Notes under the pieces: generated by a model
Told to the model about the DNA's origin: nothing
The model's database searches: none
Seen by the model: only the letters and a program-made list of their open reading frames with translations
Translations under genes and position numbers: made by a program
Shown here: in pieces, positions 47,373 to 56,517 of the stretch
How positions within the stretch are numbered: position 1 is the stretch's first letter
How the letters are laid out: every line of letters starts with the position of its first letter
Assembly (NCBI GenBank): GCA_035946955.1
Contig: DASYYE010000241.1
Coordinates: forward strand, 36,204 to 100,203
Source: DASYYE01 sp035946955
GTDB taxonomy: Bacteria; Actinomycetota; Actinomycetes; Streptosporangiales; Streptosporangiaceae
DNA: 64,000 nt
Direction of reading: 5' to 3'

Positions 47373-48731
47373 GTGCACGACCGTGACAACGATGTAGCTG
47401 GGCCTATACAGCGGCTCCTAGCCGCTCAGCAGAAGGCAAGCGCACCATACCCTGTGCTGGGTACAGACGACGGGGCGCCAATTTTCCTATTGTGCTGCGC
47501 GCGGTCAGGATCGACTCTCCTGCGGATCCTCCTGAATAATCATCATAGTGTGGCCTGCCCGCCGGAGACGCTGTTCCCGCAGGTTGCGAACGCGCTCATC
47601 AAGATGTGGGGGTCGACCGAGGGCAGTGACAACTGGAGAACACTGTCCGATGCGGCGCGTACCGCCATCAGGGAAACCATCTCGGAACCGCTCGAAGCCT
47701 TTGCAAGGAAGCGTGGCAAGAAGGTATGGTGCGACAAGTCGGCGTCGAATATCCCAGGGGCGGACCTGCTCCTCCAGGTCTTCCCGGAAGCCCGCTTCAT
47801 CTGCCTCTACCGGCATCCTATGGATGTCATAGCGTCCGGCCTCAGCGCTTCCCGATGGGGCTTCAGGGCATATGGTTTCGAGCCGTACGTCCGGATGTCT
47901 ACCGACAACTTCGTCCGCGCCCTGGCGATGTACTGGTACGACCAGGTGGCAGCCATCCGCCGGTTCGAGCGCAAGAACGGTGAGCGCTGCACCAGAGTTT
48001 ATTATGAGGCACTCGTCACAGCACCGGATACCACCGGCCGCATACTGTGTGACGGCTTGGGGCTGGCGTGGGATCCGGCCATTCTGGAACCAGATTTCGG
48101 GTCGCTCGACGACTTCGGGGCGGGCGATTACAAGCTGCCCTACACGAGCAGCATAAAGAAAACAAGCGTCGGTCAGGGGCATGCCGTGCCGGCCGGCATG
48201 GTTCCCCCAGACCTGCTGCTCGTCATCAATACTCTGCTGGCCGAGCTCGAGTATCCCCAGATTGGTGCCGACTGGAACACCGACCCGTACCCGTTCGCTG
48301 CACACCGGGACTCCGGCACCACGAGCCGCGATGACGACGTCGCCGAGGTCACCGATGTTTTGCGCTTCGGAATGCTGGAGCTCAGCAAGAATGATGGTGG
48401 CCAGGCGCCGCTCATGCGCCTGGCCTTTGGCGAATCGGTCGGCTCCCTGATTATCGATGTCGCCGCAGGTGACGTACGCGCCGAGCAGGAGTACGACGAG
48501 GCGGAGGTCATGGTGTCCGCCTCGGCTGAGGTGCTGCTCGCAATAGCGGCTGGCGCCAATATGGGGGAGGCGATACAAGAGGGGGATGTCCGGTTGTCCG
48601 GCACGGACATGATCATGACAACTCGCCAAGAGTACGCCATCGCCCGGTGGCTGGTGAAGTTGCTGACGGCAGGGGCGCCTGCTGCTGCCAGTGCCAGGGA
48701 ACGTCCCCACATCAAGCCCGCCCTCGGATAG
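47373..48731 (+). CDS. Sulfotransferase fused to an SCP2-like domain
   Basis: About 452 residues from GTG 47373 (GAGGGA upstream; GTG 47331 overlapping the ABC stop is possible). The N-terminal part is a PAPS-dependent sulfotransferase: 5'-phosphosulfate loop LCCARSGSTLLRILLNNH (near 40-57), KVWCDKSASNIP, and the 3'-phosphate region FICLYRHPMDVIASGLSASR. Residues about 330-440 resemble a sterol-carrier-protein-2 fold (VLRFGMLELSK, AEVMVSASAEVLLAIAAGAN, GDVRLSGT). SCP2 folds bind hydrophobic ligands and might hold a peptide or lipid substrate. Its place in the operon suggests product sulfation; glycan sulfation is possible given the flanking loci. Confidence 0.78.
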   Translation: MHDRDNDVAGPIQRLLAAQQKASAPYPVLGTDDGAPIFLLCCARSGSTLLRILLNNHHSVACPPETLFPQVANALIKMWGSTEGSDNWRTLSDAARTAIRETISEPLEAFARKRGKKVWCDKSASNIPGADLLLQVFPEARFICLYRHPMDVIASGLSASRWGFRAYGFEPYVRMSTDNFVRALAMYWYDQVAAIRRFERKNGERCTRVYYEALVTAPDTTGRILCDGLGLAWDPAILEPDFGSLDDFGAGDYKLPYTSSIKKTSVGQGHAVPAGMVPPDLLLVINTLLAELEYPQIGADWNTDPYPFAAHRDSGTTSRDDDVAEVTDVLRFGMLELSKNDGGQAPLMRLAFGESVGSLIIDVAAGDVRAEQEYDEAEVMVSASAEVLLAIAAGANMGEAIQEGDVRLSGTDMIMTTRQEYAIARWLVKLLTAGAPAAASARERPHIKPALG

Positions 48732-48739
48732 GACTCGTC

Positions 48740-49627
48740 ATGCCTTATGTATCTGCACACTTCCTCGCTGGTCTCCGGCCAACGGGTACGCGGGTACGCC
48801 TCTTCGCTGCGGCCTTCTGCGGCACGGCCGTTGTGGCCAGCGCGGGCTGCTCTTCCGGGTCGGCTAAGGCGTCGGGCCATACCGCGAACAGTCCGGCAAC
48901 CGCCAGTTCGTCCGGCAGTGCCGATAGCACGGGTGGCAGCCTGGCATGCCGGGCCCTGTACCTGGCCTTGGTGCAGGGGAAACGGGACACCTCGGCCCTA
49001 GGCAACATCAACGTGCGGGTCTCCGGTGCCTCCGCCAGCACAAGCGCGGGCACCATGCGGATGCAGTTCAAGCCCAGCACTGTGATCAGTAGCGCTGTGC
49101 AGATCAAAGCATCCAGCAGGGTGGTTAACATGGACGAAATCACGGCCGGGAACACTCTGTACATCAAGACAGCGTCGCTGACCGTCGCGACCGGCAAGCC
49201 GTGGGCAGCGGTTCCCTCCCCGGTCGCGGCGGCAAGCGCGGGTCAGCCGGACATGTCCAACCCCAACCCGCTCCAGGACATGGTGCTGCTTTTCAACTCG
49301 GGCGACTGCCATGGCGCTGGCACCCAGGTCGTCAATGGCATCAGCACCACTCGATACGAAGGCTCCTACCCCGCCTCGGATGCCCTCAAGGGGCTGAAGC
49401 CCAGGGAGATCAAGACCATCGGTTCTTCGATCCACGGCTTGATCGATGAGACCGTCTGGGTCGACGGGCAGCATCAGTTGCGCAGGGTGGTCACCACCGA
49501 GCACGTTTCGGCCCTGACCATCACCATTACCATAAACATCACCGCCGTCAATGTGCCACTCAGCGTCGCGGTGCCGCCGGCGAACCAGGTCTCACACCTG
49601 CCGCTGAGTGCGCTCGGCGGCAACTAA
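48740..49627 (+). CDS. Secreted lipoprotein, LppX/LprG-like fold possible
   Basis: A 295-residue lipoprotein. The signal ends at the lipobox VVASAGC (Cys near residue 32), followed by a Ser/Thr/Ala linker. The mature part is beta-rich (RMQFKPSTVISSAVQIKASS, TLYIKTASLTVATGKPW, TVWVDGQHQLRRVVTTEHVS), resembling actinobacterial LppX/LprAFG-type lipid-carrier lipoproteins. It follows the sulfotransferase by 8 bases, so it is likely the last gene of the RiPP operon. It may bind the exported product or a lipid at the cell surface. Confidence 0.7.
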   Translation: MPYVSAHFLAGLRPTGTRVRLFAAAFCGTAVVASAGCSSGSAKASGHTANSPATASSSGSADSTGGSLACRALYLALVQGKRDTSALGNINVRVSGASASTSAGTMRMQFKPSTVISSAVQIKASSRVVNMDEITAGNTLYIKTASLTVATGKPWAAVPSPVAAASAGQPDMSNPNPLQDMVLLFNSGDCHGAGTQVVNGISTTRYEGSYPASDALKGLKPREIKTIGSSIHGLIDETVWVDGQHQLRRVVTTEHVSALTITITINITAVNVPLSVAVPPANQVSHLPLSALGGN

Positions 49628-49911
49628 AGTCAGCATGGAACGGCCGGCTCCTGTGGCCGCCGGTCCCTGCGCGGTCCAGAGAACCTGTGTTGTAACCATG
49701 ACAGGGTTTCCGGCACCCACAGGGTTGGCCGCGTCGCGAGTCCCGTCACCTACGCGCCAGTACCGGCGACCGGACCGAAATACGAGAGCCACTGGCCCGT
49801 GGCACCAGGTATTTGCCCGGAATATTCCTTCTGGTCGCCTGGAGACGCTGGTAATTGGTGCCAGTATCGCTGTAACGTCTGGTGCGGTGGGCTTCACGCC
49901 ATTCTTCGGAG

Positions 49912-52143
49912 ATGATGACCGTGCCATTCCCGGGGGGAACTACCAAGCACCTGCCGCGTGTCGCGTCGCGAGTCGCGGTGGTCGCAACGCTCGCGGCAGT
50001 CGGCGTTCTGGCGGCAGCGCAGGCTGCCCTGGCGAGCTGGCAGCAGCAGAACGCCCCGCTCCCTGGCACGATCTCAGATCTCACCGCGGTGTCGTGCCCG
50101 GCATCGAATACGAACTTCTGCGAGGCGGTCGGCAGCTACTCCGATAACTCAGGGACGCATCTGCTGGCGGAGGACCGTGGCGGCTTCACCTGGTTCCAGC
50201 AGAGCATCTCCGGCCCCACTGGCTCTGAACTGAATGACGTGTTCTGCACGTCCAACGCGATGTGCATCGCCGTCGGTGACCAGCCCAGTGGCTCCAACAC
50301 GGTGACGTTCGCCGAGATCTGGAACGGCACGGGCTGGACCGTCCAGACTGTGCCCAGCCCTTCCGGTGCCACTAAGGCCGTGCTTGACGGCATCGGGTGC
50401 ACTTCCACGAGCCGGTGCATCGCGGTGGGCTCGTCATCCGACGGCACCACCACGGTGACGCTCGCCGCGATCTGGGACGGCATGAGCTGGAGTCTGCAGA
50501 CCACCCCGAACCCGGTCGGCGCGACAAATAGCGCGCTGGACAACGTCTCGTGCAACACATCGACATTCTGTGCGGCGGTCGGCGACTCCTCACCCGGCAC
50601 CGGCACCCAGACGCTTGCCGAGGCGTGGAACGGCACCACCTGGACCATCCAGACCACGCCCAACCCAGCGGGCAACTTCAACCAGCTCAACGACGTCTCG
50701 TGCACGTTGCCAACCGCGTGCACGGCCGTGGGGAGAGGATTCGCGGAACGGTGGAACGGCGGCAGTTGGTCGCTGCAGACCATCGCCGGGACAGGCGGTA
50801 ACACGCCTGCCGACCTCACTGGCGTGTCCTGCACCTCCGCGACCACCTGTTCCGCTGTGGGCACCTTCTTCGACAGCGAGGCGGTCGAGCAGTTGGTGGC
50901 CGAGGCCTGGAACGGCACCACCTGGCGGGTTCAGAAGCCGCCCATCACCACCTCCTTCGATTCCAGCGGCCTGTCCGACATCAAGTGCCGCAGCGCGACC
51001 CAATGCACCGCAGTCGGCTTTTACCATGACCCCACTACTGGCGACAAGGCCCTGGTGGAGGTCTATGCACCCCGCTGGCAGCCCGAGACAGTGCCCGCTC
51101 CGTCGGGGGCGTTGACAACCAGCCTGGCTCAGGTGTCATGTGCCTCGGGCAGCTTCTGTGAGGCGGTCGGGCTGGCCGAAGACTCCGGCAGCACCTTCCC
51201 AGCCTTTGCCGAACAGTGGAACGGCGTCTCCTGGACTGTTCAGAGCACGCCCAACGCTGCGGACACCAACCTGAACGGCGTGTCGTGCACGTCCACCACC
51301 ACGTGCATGGCCGTAGGCGCCCAGGTTGGTGCAGGTAACACCCCGGTGACGCTGGCGGAAGCTTGGAATGGCACTAGCTGGACGGCTCTGAGCACCCCGA
51401 ACCCCGCCGGAGCAGCCAGAAGTTTTTTGACCAGCGTTTCGTGCCGGTCCTCGACCTCGTGCATGGCCGTCGGTTTCTGGGTGGACGGGTCAGGGACACA
51501 GCAGGCGCTAGCGGAGAGCTGGGACGGTACCAACTGGACGATTCAGAGCACCCCCGACCCGAGCACGGGGAACACCGTCGAGCTCCAGGGCGTGTCGTGC
51601 GGCTCAGCTACGGCATGCACCGCCGTGGGCACCTACCTCACTCCGAGTAACACACTGCTGGCCGAATCGTGGAACGGCACCAACTGGACGATCGTTTCGA
51701 TGACCAACCCCAATGGCACGACCGATGGTTTCATCAACGGGGTTTCGTGCAGATCGGCCACATCCTGCGTAGCGGCAGGCGACTACAACAACGGCTCTCA
51801 GGTCGTTCCGATGGCGGAGGACTGGAACGGCACCAACTGGACAGCTGCTAACGCTGCCGTCCCGTCCGGGGCTACGGGGAGTGGTATCACCGCCATCTCG
51901 TGTGCTGCGGCCACGTCTTGCACAGCCACAGGGTTCCTGACGAACAACTCGGGCACGTTCGCGCTGGCGGAACGCTGGGATGGTACGAACTGGGCGGTCC
52001 AGAGCGTCCCGTCGCCTGTCAACGGCGTTACCAGGAGCGACCTGAGCGGAGTGTCCTGCACGCTGCCCACCCACTGCATGGGCGTCGGGTTCTACGAGGA
52101 CGTGTCCGGCAACGACTTCGCGCTCAGCGAGCTGTACGCATAG
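49912..52143 (+). CDS. Secreted protein with 14 Cys-paired beta repeats
   Basis: About 743 residues. A signal peptide (RVASRVAVVATLAAVGVLAAAQAAL) precedes 14 repeats of roughly 50 residues. Each has a core like LxxVSCxSxTxCxAVG followed by LAExWNGTxWxxQxTPxP. Every repeat keeps two Cys spaced by six or seven residues, which would form a disulfide within the repeat. The regular Trp/Gly pattern suggests beta-propeller blades; 14 fits two seven-bladed propellers. No catalytic motif is seen. ATG 49912 and 49915 are alternatives. It follows the operon by 284 bases; a surface or binding role is likely. Confidence 0.78.
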   Translation: MMTVPFPGGTTKHLPRVASRVAVVATLAAVGVLAAAQAALASWQQQNAPLPGTISDLTAVSCPASNTNFCEAVGSYSDNSGTHLLAEDRGGFTWFQQSISGPTGSELNDVFCTSNAMCIAVGDQPSGSNTVTFAEIWNGTGWTVQTVPSPSGATKAVLDGIGCTSTSRCIAVGSSSDGTTTVTLAAIWDGMSWSLQTTPNPVGATNSALDNVSCNTSTFCAAVGDSSPGTGTQTLAEAWNGTTWTIQTTPNPAGNFNQLNDVSCTLPTACTAVGRGFAERWNGGSWSLQTIAGTGGNTPADLTGVSCTSATTCSAVGTFFDSEAVEQLVAEAWNGTTWRVQKPPITTSFDSSGLSDIKCRSATQCTAVGFYHDPTTGDKALVEVYAPRWQPETVPAPSGALTTSLAQVSCASGSFCEAVGLAEDSGSTFPAFAEQWNGVSWTVQSTPNAADTNLNGVSCTSTTTCMAVGAQVGAGNTPVTLAEAWNGTSWTALSTPNPAGAARSFLTSVSCRSSTSCMAVGFWVDGSGTQQALAESWDGTNWTIQSTPDPSTGNTVELQGVSCGSATACTAVGTYLTPSNTLLAESWNGTNWTIVSMTNPNGTTDGFINGVSCRSATSCVAAGDYNNGSQVVPMAEDWNGTNWTAANAAVPSGATGSGITAISCAAATSCTATGFLTNNSGTFALAERWDGTNWAVQSVPSPVNGVTRSDLSGVSCTLPTHCMGVGFYEDVSGNDFALSELYA

Positions 52144-52359
52144 CGGCCTCTAGCTGGTACAACGCCCACCAGTCGAAGAAGGGGTACCCTGACGCCGGTA
52201 CAAGCCAGCATGTGTGGGGTTCCGCGCGTATCCATTCCCGGAATGATTCAGGGCATGGCATTGCTGGCGGCGCGTGACACCGTGACCCGGCCTTGGTCCT
52301 CAGGTCTGGGCAGGACAGGAGAGGCTGACGGTGAGCGTTGGGGCTGCTGGTGGTCAAGA

Positions 52360-53274
52360 GTGGTAAGGCTGTTGACGGCCTGCATGCTCGCCACGGCCCT
52401 GTCTGGACTCTTCATGGCGGGATGCAGCACGGGTGGCCAGACACGGCTTGCCACTACCCCAGCCGCACCGAGCAGTTGCGGGGAACGCTTCCAGCCCGGT
52501 AACGCCACCCAGCAGGGCACGCCCGCGTGGATCGTCACACCTGGCGGGCTCGCCCGCCTCAAGCAGTGGGGGCTGCCAGCACCACTGCTGGGAGAGTTCA
52601 ACCGCCCAAGCACCCTGCTCCTCGTCGCCCACGGCCGGCCCGTTGCGCTGGCCCCTCGGGCGACCCTGGCCTACTATTTCACCAGTGCCAGCGGATTGGA
52701 AACCGCTGTGCAGGAACACAGGGTGCCCGGCGACGTACAGTACCTTCTTCTCGACCTTGAGCGCTGGCCACTGACGCCATCCGGCGAGCAACTCCGTCCG
52801 ATAGATAGCTTGAGAAGGGCGCTCTCAATCGCCCATTCGGCAGGCAAGTGCGTGGTCTTCACCCCGGCGGTCGACCTAACCGCAACGCTGCCCAATGCCG
52901 TAGGAGAGGCCGCGCGGTTCGCACAGTTCGATCGGGCGATCGCAGGTCCGGGCTCGGTGAGCGACGTCTTCGAGGTCCAGTCGCAGCAGACCGAGGGAAC
53001 AGCCTTCGCAACTACCTTTGCGCCCAGTGCGATCGCCGCTGTGCTGCGCTCCCGGCCCGGGGAGCCAGTATTCGTCGGGCTGAGCACCAACCCCGACGGA
53101 AGGCATGTCACGCCCTCGGACCTGCTCACTGTGTACCATGCTGGTGCGGCTGCCGGGGCTGTCGGCTACTGGCTGAACATTCCAGAGACGGGTGTGGAAT
53201 GCCCACGCTGCGGGAAACCTCAGCCCCAGGTGGCTGTTGCTTTCCTTGAGGCCCTGGCAAGAGGCAGCCAGTGA
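52360..53274 (+). CDS. Secreted lipoprotein of unknown function, TIM-barrel-like
   Basis: The frame is open from 52210, but a lipoprotein signal beginning at GTG 52360 (VVRLLTACMLATALSGLFMAGC) makes that start more sensible, giving 304 residues. The mature part has VQYLLLDLERWPLTPSGEQL, GKCVVFTPAVDLTATLP, VSDVFEVQSQQTEGT and AGAAAGAVGYWLNIPE strands, spaced like a (beta/alpha) barrel. A C-terminal CPRCGK pair is present. No family is recognised. It lies at the start of the second glycan block and recalls, in localisation, the barrel lipoprotein at 38127. Confidence 0.65.
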   Translation: MVRLLTACMLATALSGLFMAGCSTGGQTRLATTPAAPSSCGERFQPGNATQQGTPAWIVTPGGLARLKQWGLPAPLLGEFNRPSTLLLVAHGRPVALAPRATLAYYFTSASGLETAVQEHRVPGDVQYLLLDLERWPLTPSGEQLRPIDSLRRALSIAHSAGKCVVFTPAVDLTATLPNAVGEAARFAQFDRAIAGPGSVSDVFEVQSQQTEGTAFATTFAPSAIAAVLRSRPGEPVFVGLSTNPDGRHVTPSDLLTVYHAGAAAGAVGYWLNIPETGVECPRCGKPQPQVAVAFLEALARGSQ

Positions 53275-53276
53275 GC

Positions 53277-53498
53277 CGGTCCAGAGATGCGCGAGCAGTG
53301 ACGGCAGATGCGGTCGATGATCTGGCCGGCGGCCTTGGTCTGGGTGAAGGGCTGGGCGTCTTCGTTCCAGAGTTTGATCCAATCTTCGAGCGCAATCGCG
53401 GGCTCGTCGAGTGAGCAGAGCACTCCGCGTTCCAGACATCGTCGCTGCAGCTCGGTGACCCATTGCTCCATTAACCGGCCTTCGGGGGTGGGGTCGGG
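53277..53498 (-). pseudogene. C-terminal fragment of an IS630-family transposase
   Basis: The minus strand encodes PTPEGRLMEQWVTELQRRCL, an IALEDWIKLWNEDAQPF segment and IIDRICRHCSRISGPAH, matching the C-terminal end of actinobacterial IS630-type transposases. The upstream DDE part is absent and the normal stop after GPAH is lost. No terminal repeats are evident. It is a relic, indicating past insertion between the glycan-locus genes. Confidence 0.6.
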
Positions 53499-53809
53499 CG
53501 TTAGGCTCGGGTTTGGTCTCGTGTGAGCCTGCGCGCGACGCGTGGGCCGTCCCGGTTACGGGCGGGCCACGTACCCAACATTGCTTTCCCGCACTGCGAA
53601 ATTGCCGCCATACCCCGTACCAGCGGGGCCATCAGCAGGTCCGCCACGGCCGCTGTTCCAGGGCACTTGTCAGGCCCGGCGGAACATATACAGACGTTGG
53701 CGCCGACATCGGCGTGCACACCACGCGGCTTGCCAAATGGCTGGGGTTGTTAGGCTCTCATGACGGGCTGGATCAGCGGTCGGCAGTCCACGTGGTGAGG
53801 GTCTCGTCA
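53499..53809. other. Gap between transposase relic and glycosidase gene
   Basis: About 310 bases with no convincing gene. The glycosidase frame is open upstream to 53513 but lacks a start with a ribosome-binding site and gives no signal peptide there. Presumably it contains the glycosidase promoter. Confidence 0.4.
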
Positions 53810-55162
53810 ATGCGTCACCCGCACAGCAGCCGGATGGGCCTGGCGTTCCTGGAGGCGCTGGTATCAGTGGCTGTCCTGGTCCTGGTGACCGTCGGGGTGG
53901 CCAGGCTTGCTGTGTCCGCAGGGGGGCGCGCGGGAACTGGGGCCCCTGTCGTCCTCGCTGGACCGGGGTCGGCCACGGGCCCGGCGTTCTCCTACGGCTT
54001 CGACTTCGCCGCCCAGGGGCCGTACAGCGGGCCCGGAGCAGACGCGCAGGCGGTGGCCTCGGCCCGCCACGTGATGTCGTCTGTCCCAGCGATGGCCGAG
54101 GACACCTCCATCAAGGACTGGGGGCTGCCGGACCCGGAGCCCACTCCCGGCAGGTTCAACCTGGCGGCCCTGGCCGCGCGGGTCAACCTGATCACCGCCA
54201 CTGGGGGCGTGCCCGTGGTCACGCTGTGCGCGGCACCGGAGTGGATGACCGGCAGCACCAGCCCAGACGTCGCGCCCACCCCAGCCCACTACCACGACTT
54301 CGCCGCCTTGGCCGCCCACGTCGCGCGGTCGTTCCCCCAGGTCAGGTACTTCGTTGTGTGGAATGAACTGAAGGGCTTCTGGAACACCGCGGCGAACACG
54401 TGGGACTACCAGCACTACACGCAGATGTACAACGACGTGTACACCGCCATCAAACGGGTCAGGCCCGACGCGCTGGTTGGGGGGCCGTATGCGCCCACGC
54501 CCCCGTATGCGCGCCCACAGCCAGGCGACCTCCCGTCGACCCCGCACGGCGACTGGGGGTACCTGGACCAGCGGGTGCTCACCGCCATCAGTTACTGGCT
54601 CGTGAACAAGGCCGGTGCCGACTTCCTGGCGGTCGACGGGCCGGACTTTCCGGTCAGCGGGCCCATCACCGACCCGCTCACGGCGACGCAGAAGTACGCG
54701 GCCGTTGACCAATGGCTGCGCCGCCGGACCCCGTTGCCGATCTGGTGGATGGAGACCCACATCCAGCCCCCGGCCAGCGGCTGGCCGGCCGGGCGGGCGG
54801 CCGCGATCCGGGTCGCCGCGCTCATCCAGGCCGCGGGCAGTGGTGCCGTGGCAGCGCTGCAGTGGCAGCCGGAACAGGGCGACGGCATACCCGACGAGGG
54901 CCTGTGGACGTCAACGCAGTACCCCGGCGGAGGCCAGCCGACCGTGCTTGCCCAGTTGCTCCCGGCTGCGTCGAGGGTGTTCAGGTACCAGGTGGGTCTC
55001 ATCCCCGGCCAGCCGTCCGGCGTCATAGCCGGGGCGGGCCGGGGCGGGGCTATCGCCGCCAACACCACCTCCCACCCCGTGACAGCCCGCCTGGGTGGTG
55101 ACAGGACGGTGCAGTTGGGGCCCGGCCAGGTGTGGATCACGGTCTCCGCTGCCTCGCGGTGA
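53810..55162 (+). CDS. Membrane-anchored clan GH-A glycosidase (GH39/GH5-like)
   Basis: About 450 residues from ATG 53810 with GTGAGGG upstream. One N-terminal transmembrane anchor (FLEALVSVAVLVLVTVGVARL) precedes a TIM barrel. The acid/base is the Glu of FVVWNELKGFW (Asn-Glu pair typical of clan A), and the nucleophile the Glu of IWWMETHIQPP. Other barrel landmarks are PVVTLCAAPEWMTG and DALVGGPYAPTPP. A small C-terminal beta domain follows. It probably acts on the polysaccharide assembled by the glycosyltransferases downstream; exact family and linkage are uncertain. Confidence 0.78.
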   Translation: MRHPHSSRMGLAFLEALVSVAVLVLVTVGVARLAVSAGGRAGTGAPVVLAGPGSATGPAFSYGFDFAAQGPYSGPGADAQAVASARHVMSSVPAMAEDTSIKDWGLPDPEPTPGRFNLAALAARVNLITATGGVPVVTLCAAPEWMTGSTSPDVAPTPAHYHDFAALAAHVARSFPQVRYFVVWNELKGFWNTAANTWDYQHYTQMYNDVYTAIKRVRPDALVGGPYAPTPPYARPQPGDLPSTPHGDWGYLDQRVLTAISYWLVNKAGADFLAVDGPDFPVSGPITDPLTATQKYAAVDQWLRRRTPLPIWWMETHIQPPASGWPAGRAAAIRVAALIQAAGSGAVAALQWQPEQGDGIPDEGLWTSTQYPGGGQPTVLAQLLPAASRVFRYQVGLIPGQPSGVIAGAGRGGAIAANTTSHPVTARLGGDRTVQLGPGQVWITVSAASR

Positions 55163-55671
55163 GAGGCACGGTCGCTCTTTGCCGATGCGATACATGGGCA
55201 GGGTGGCGCCGTTACGTAAAGTTTATTGGCATATACTTTTTTTCCGATCTAATATATAGGGAAACTGCCTGGTAACCACAGCGGCCACTCCGTTAACAGA
55301 TTGTTACGGATTTAAAGCGACCCTTGCGCTGGTTTGTACGGCCCTGATAGAAAGATTGTCGGCCACCCAATCGCAGAAGAGGTGGCAGCTGTCCGAATGT
55401 TGCCATTGGCTGGCGCAATGGAGAAGGGAGCTTACGAACGGCGTATACTCCGTTGCGACAGACTTGTGCTGTATGGCATCAGATGTCTCAGCACTTGGGC
55501 AAGTCGGCCGTTGTTAGGCAGGCGGGCGCCGCAGGGACCGTCGCCGCTGCCACTTAGGCTTGCAGGGCGTTCGGCTGCCCATGAAGGTCAGGAACCATTT
55601 GACCTGACGTTAGTCAACGGGATCCATCTGTAGTTCCTGATTTTTCGCCTGAGGTCTTGAGTGGGGAAACC
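55163..55671. promoter_or_regulatory. A/T-rich promoter region and long leader of the glycan operon
   Basis: 509 bases between glycosidase and first glycosyltransferase. The first 150 bases are markedly A/T-rich for this genome. TTGGCA (55226-55231), 18 bases, then TAATAT (55250-55255) form the best promoter candidate, giving a leader of about 410 bases. The leader has an AGGTCA/TGACCT inverted pair near 55586-55610. A 99-codon plus-strand frame (55334-55633) lacks a ribosome-binding site and family similarity. No known riboswitch was recognised. Confidence 0.5.
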
Positions 55672-56517
55672 ATGGCGTTTTATGCAGGTGATGATGGCCG
55701 GGGACCGAAGATTTCGGTCGTAATTCCTACGTTGAACGAGGCGCGTAACCTGCCGCACGTCTTCGCCCAGCTACCGGCCAACCTCCACGAGGTCATAGTG
55801 GTTGATGGGCACTCGCGTGACGGCACCTTAACCGTGGCCCGGGAGCTGCGCCCGGACGTCCGTATCGTGATACAGACACGCCGGGGCAAGGGCAATGCCT
55901 TAGCTTGCGGCTTCGCGGCGGCGACCGGTGACGTCATCGTCATGCTCGACGCGGACGGCTCGGCCAACCCAGGCGAGATCCCGCAGTTTGTCAAGGCCCT
56001 CATGGAAGGCGCCGACTTCGCCAAGGGCACGCGCTTTGCCAAGGGCGGGGGGAGCGCCGACATCACGCGACTGCGGAGCGCTGGGAATGCCGTATTGAGC
56101 GGCATGGTCAACGCCCTCTACGGCACTCGCTACTCGGACCTGTGCTACGGCTACAACGTATTCTGGCGGCACATCGTCCCGCTCCTCGACCTCGACGTCT
56201 CGTCCCTGACCCCGGAAGACGGAAGACGACTGCGGGGAGACGGTTTCGAGATCGAGACGCTGATCAACATCCGCGTCGCAGGCGCCGGACTGGCCGTCAC
56301 AGAGGTGCCCAGCTTCGAGCACGCGCGGATTCACGGCGCGAGTAACCTCAATGCGGTTAAGGACGGCCTGCGGGTGCTGCGGACGATCATCACCGAGTAC
56401 CGGATGTTCCGCCGCGGCCGGGCCCGCGGCGGCGCCGCCACCGCGCCCATCGTACGGACGTTGACCGGGGTGGCGCAGGTGGGGAAGGAACGCGAGCGTG
56501 AGCCGGTGAACGAATGA
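55672..56517 (+). CDS. Family 2 glycosyltransferase, dolichol-phosphate-mannose-synthase-like
   Basis: About 281 residues from ATG 55672 (TTG 55657 possible). The GT-A fold shows ISVVIPTLNEARNLPHVFAQL, VIVVDGHSRDGT, and the DXD in VIVMLDADGSANPGEI. YSDLCYGYNVFWR and GFEIETLINIRVAGAGLAVTEVPS are typical of DPM1-like enzymes that charge polyprenyl phosphate with a sugar. It opens a run of eight or more overlapping genes, and its stop overlaps the next start. It probably supplies polyprenyl-P-sugar to the GT-C protein at 59400. Confidence 0.88.
   Translation: MAFYAGDDGRGPKISVVIPTLNEARNLPHVFAQLPANLHEVIVVDGHSRDGTLTVARELRPDVRIVIQTRRGKGNALACGFAAATGDVIVMLDADGSANPGEIPQFVKALMEGADFAKGTRFAKGGGSADITRLRSAGNAVLSGMVNALYGTRYSDLCYGYNVFWRHIVPLLDLDVSSLTPEDGRRLRGDGFEIETLINIRVAGAGLAVTEVPSFEHARIHGASNLNAVKDGLRVLRTIITEYRMFRRGRARGGAATAPIVRTLTGVAQVGKEREREPVNE

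Noticed and set aside
55334..55633. A 99-codon plus-strand frame in the glycan operon leader
   Set aside because: No Shine-Dalgarno, weak third-position bias and no recognisable product; treated as leader sequence.
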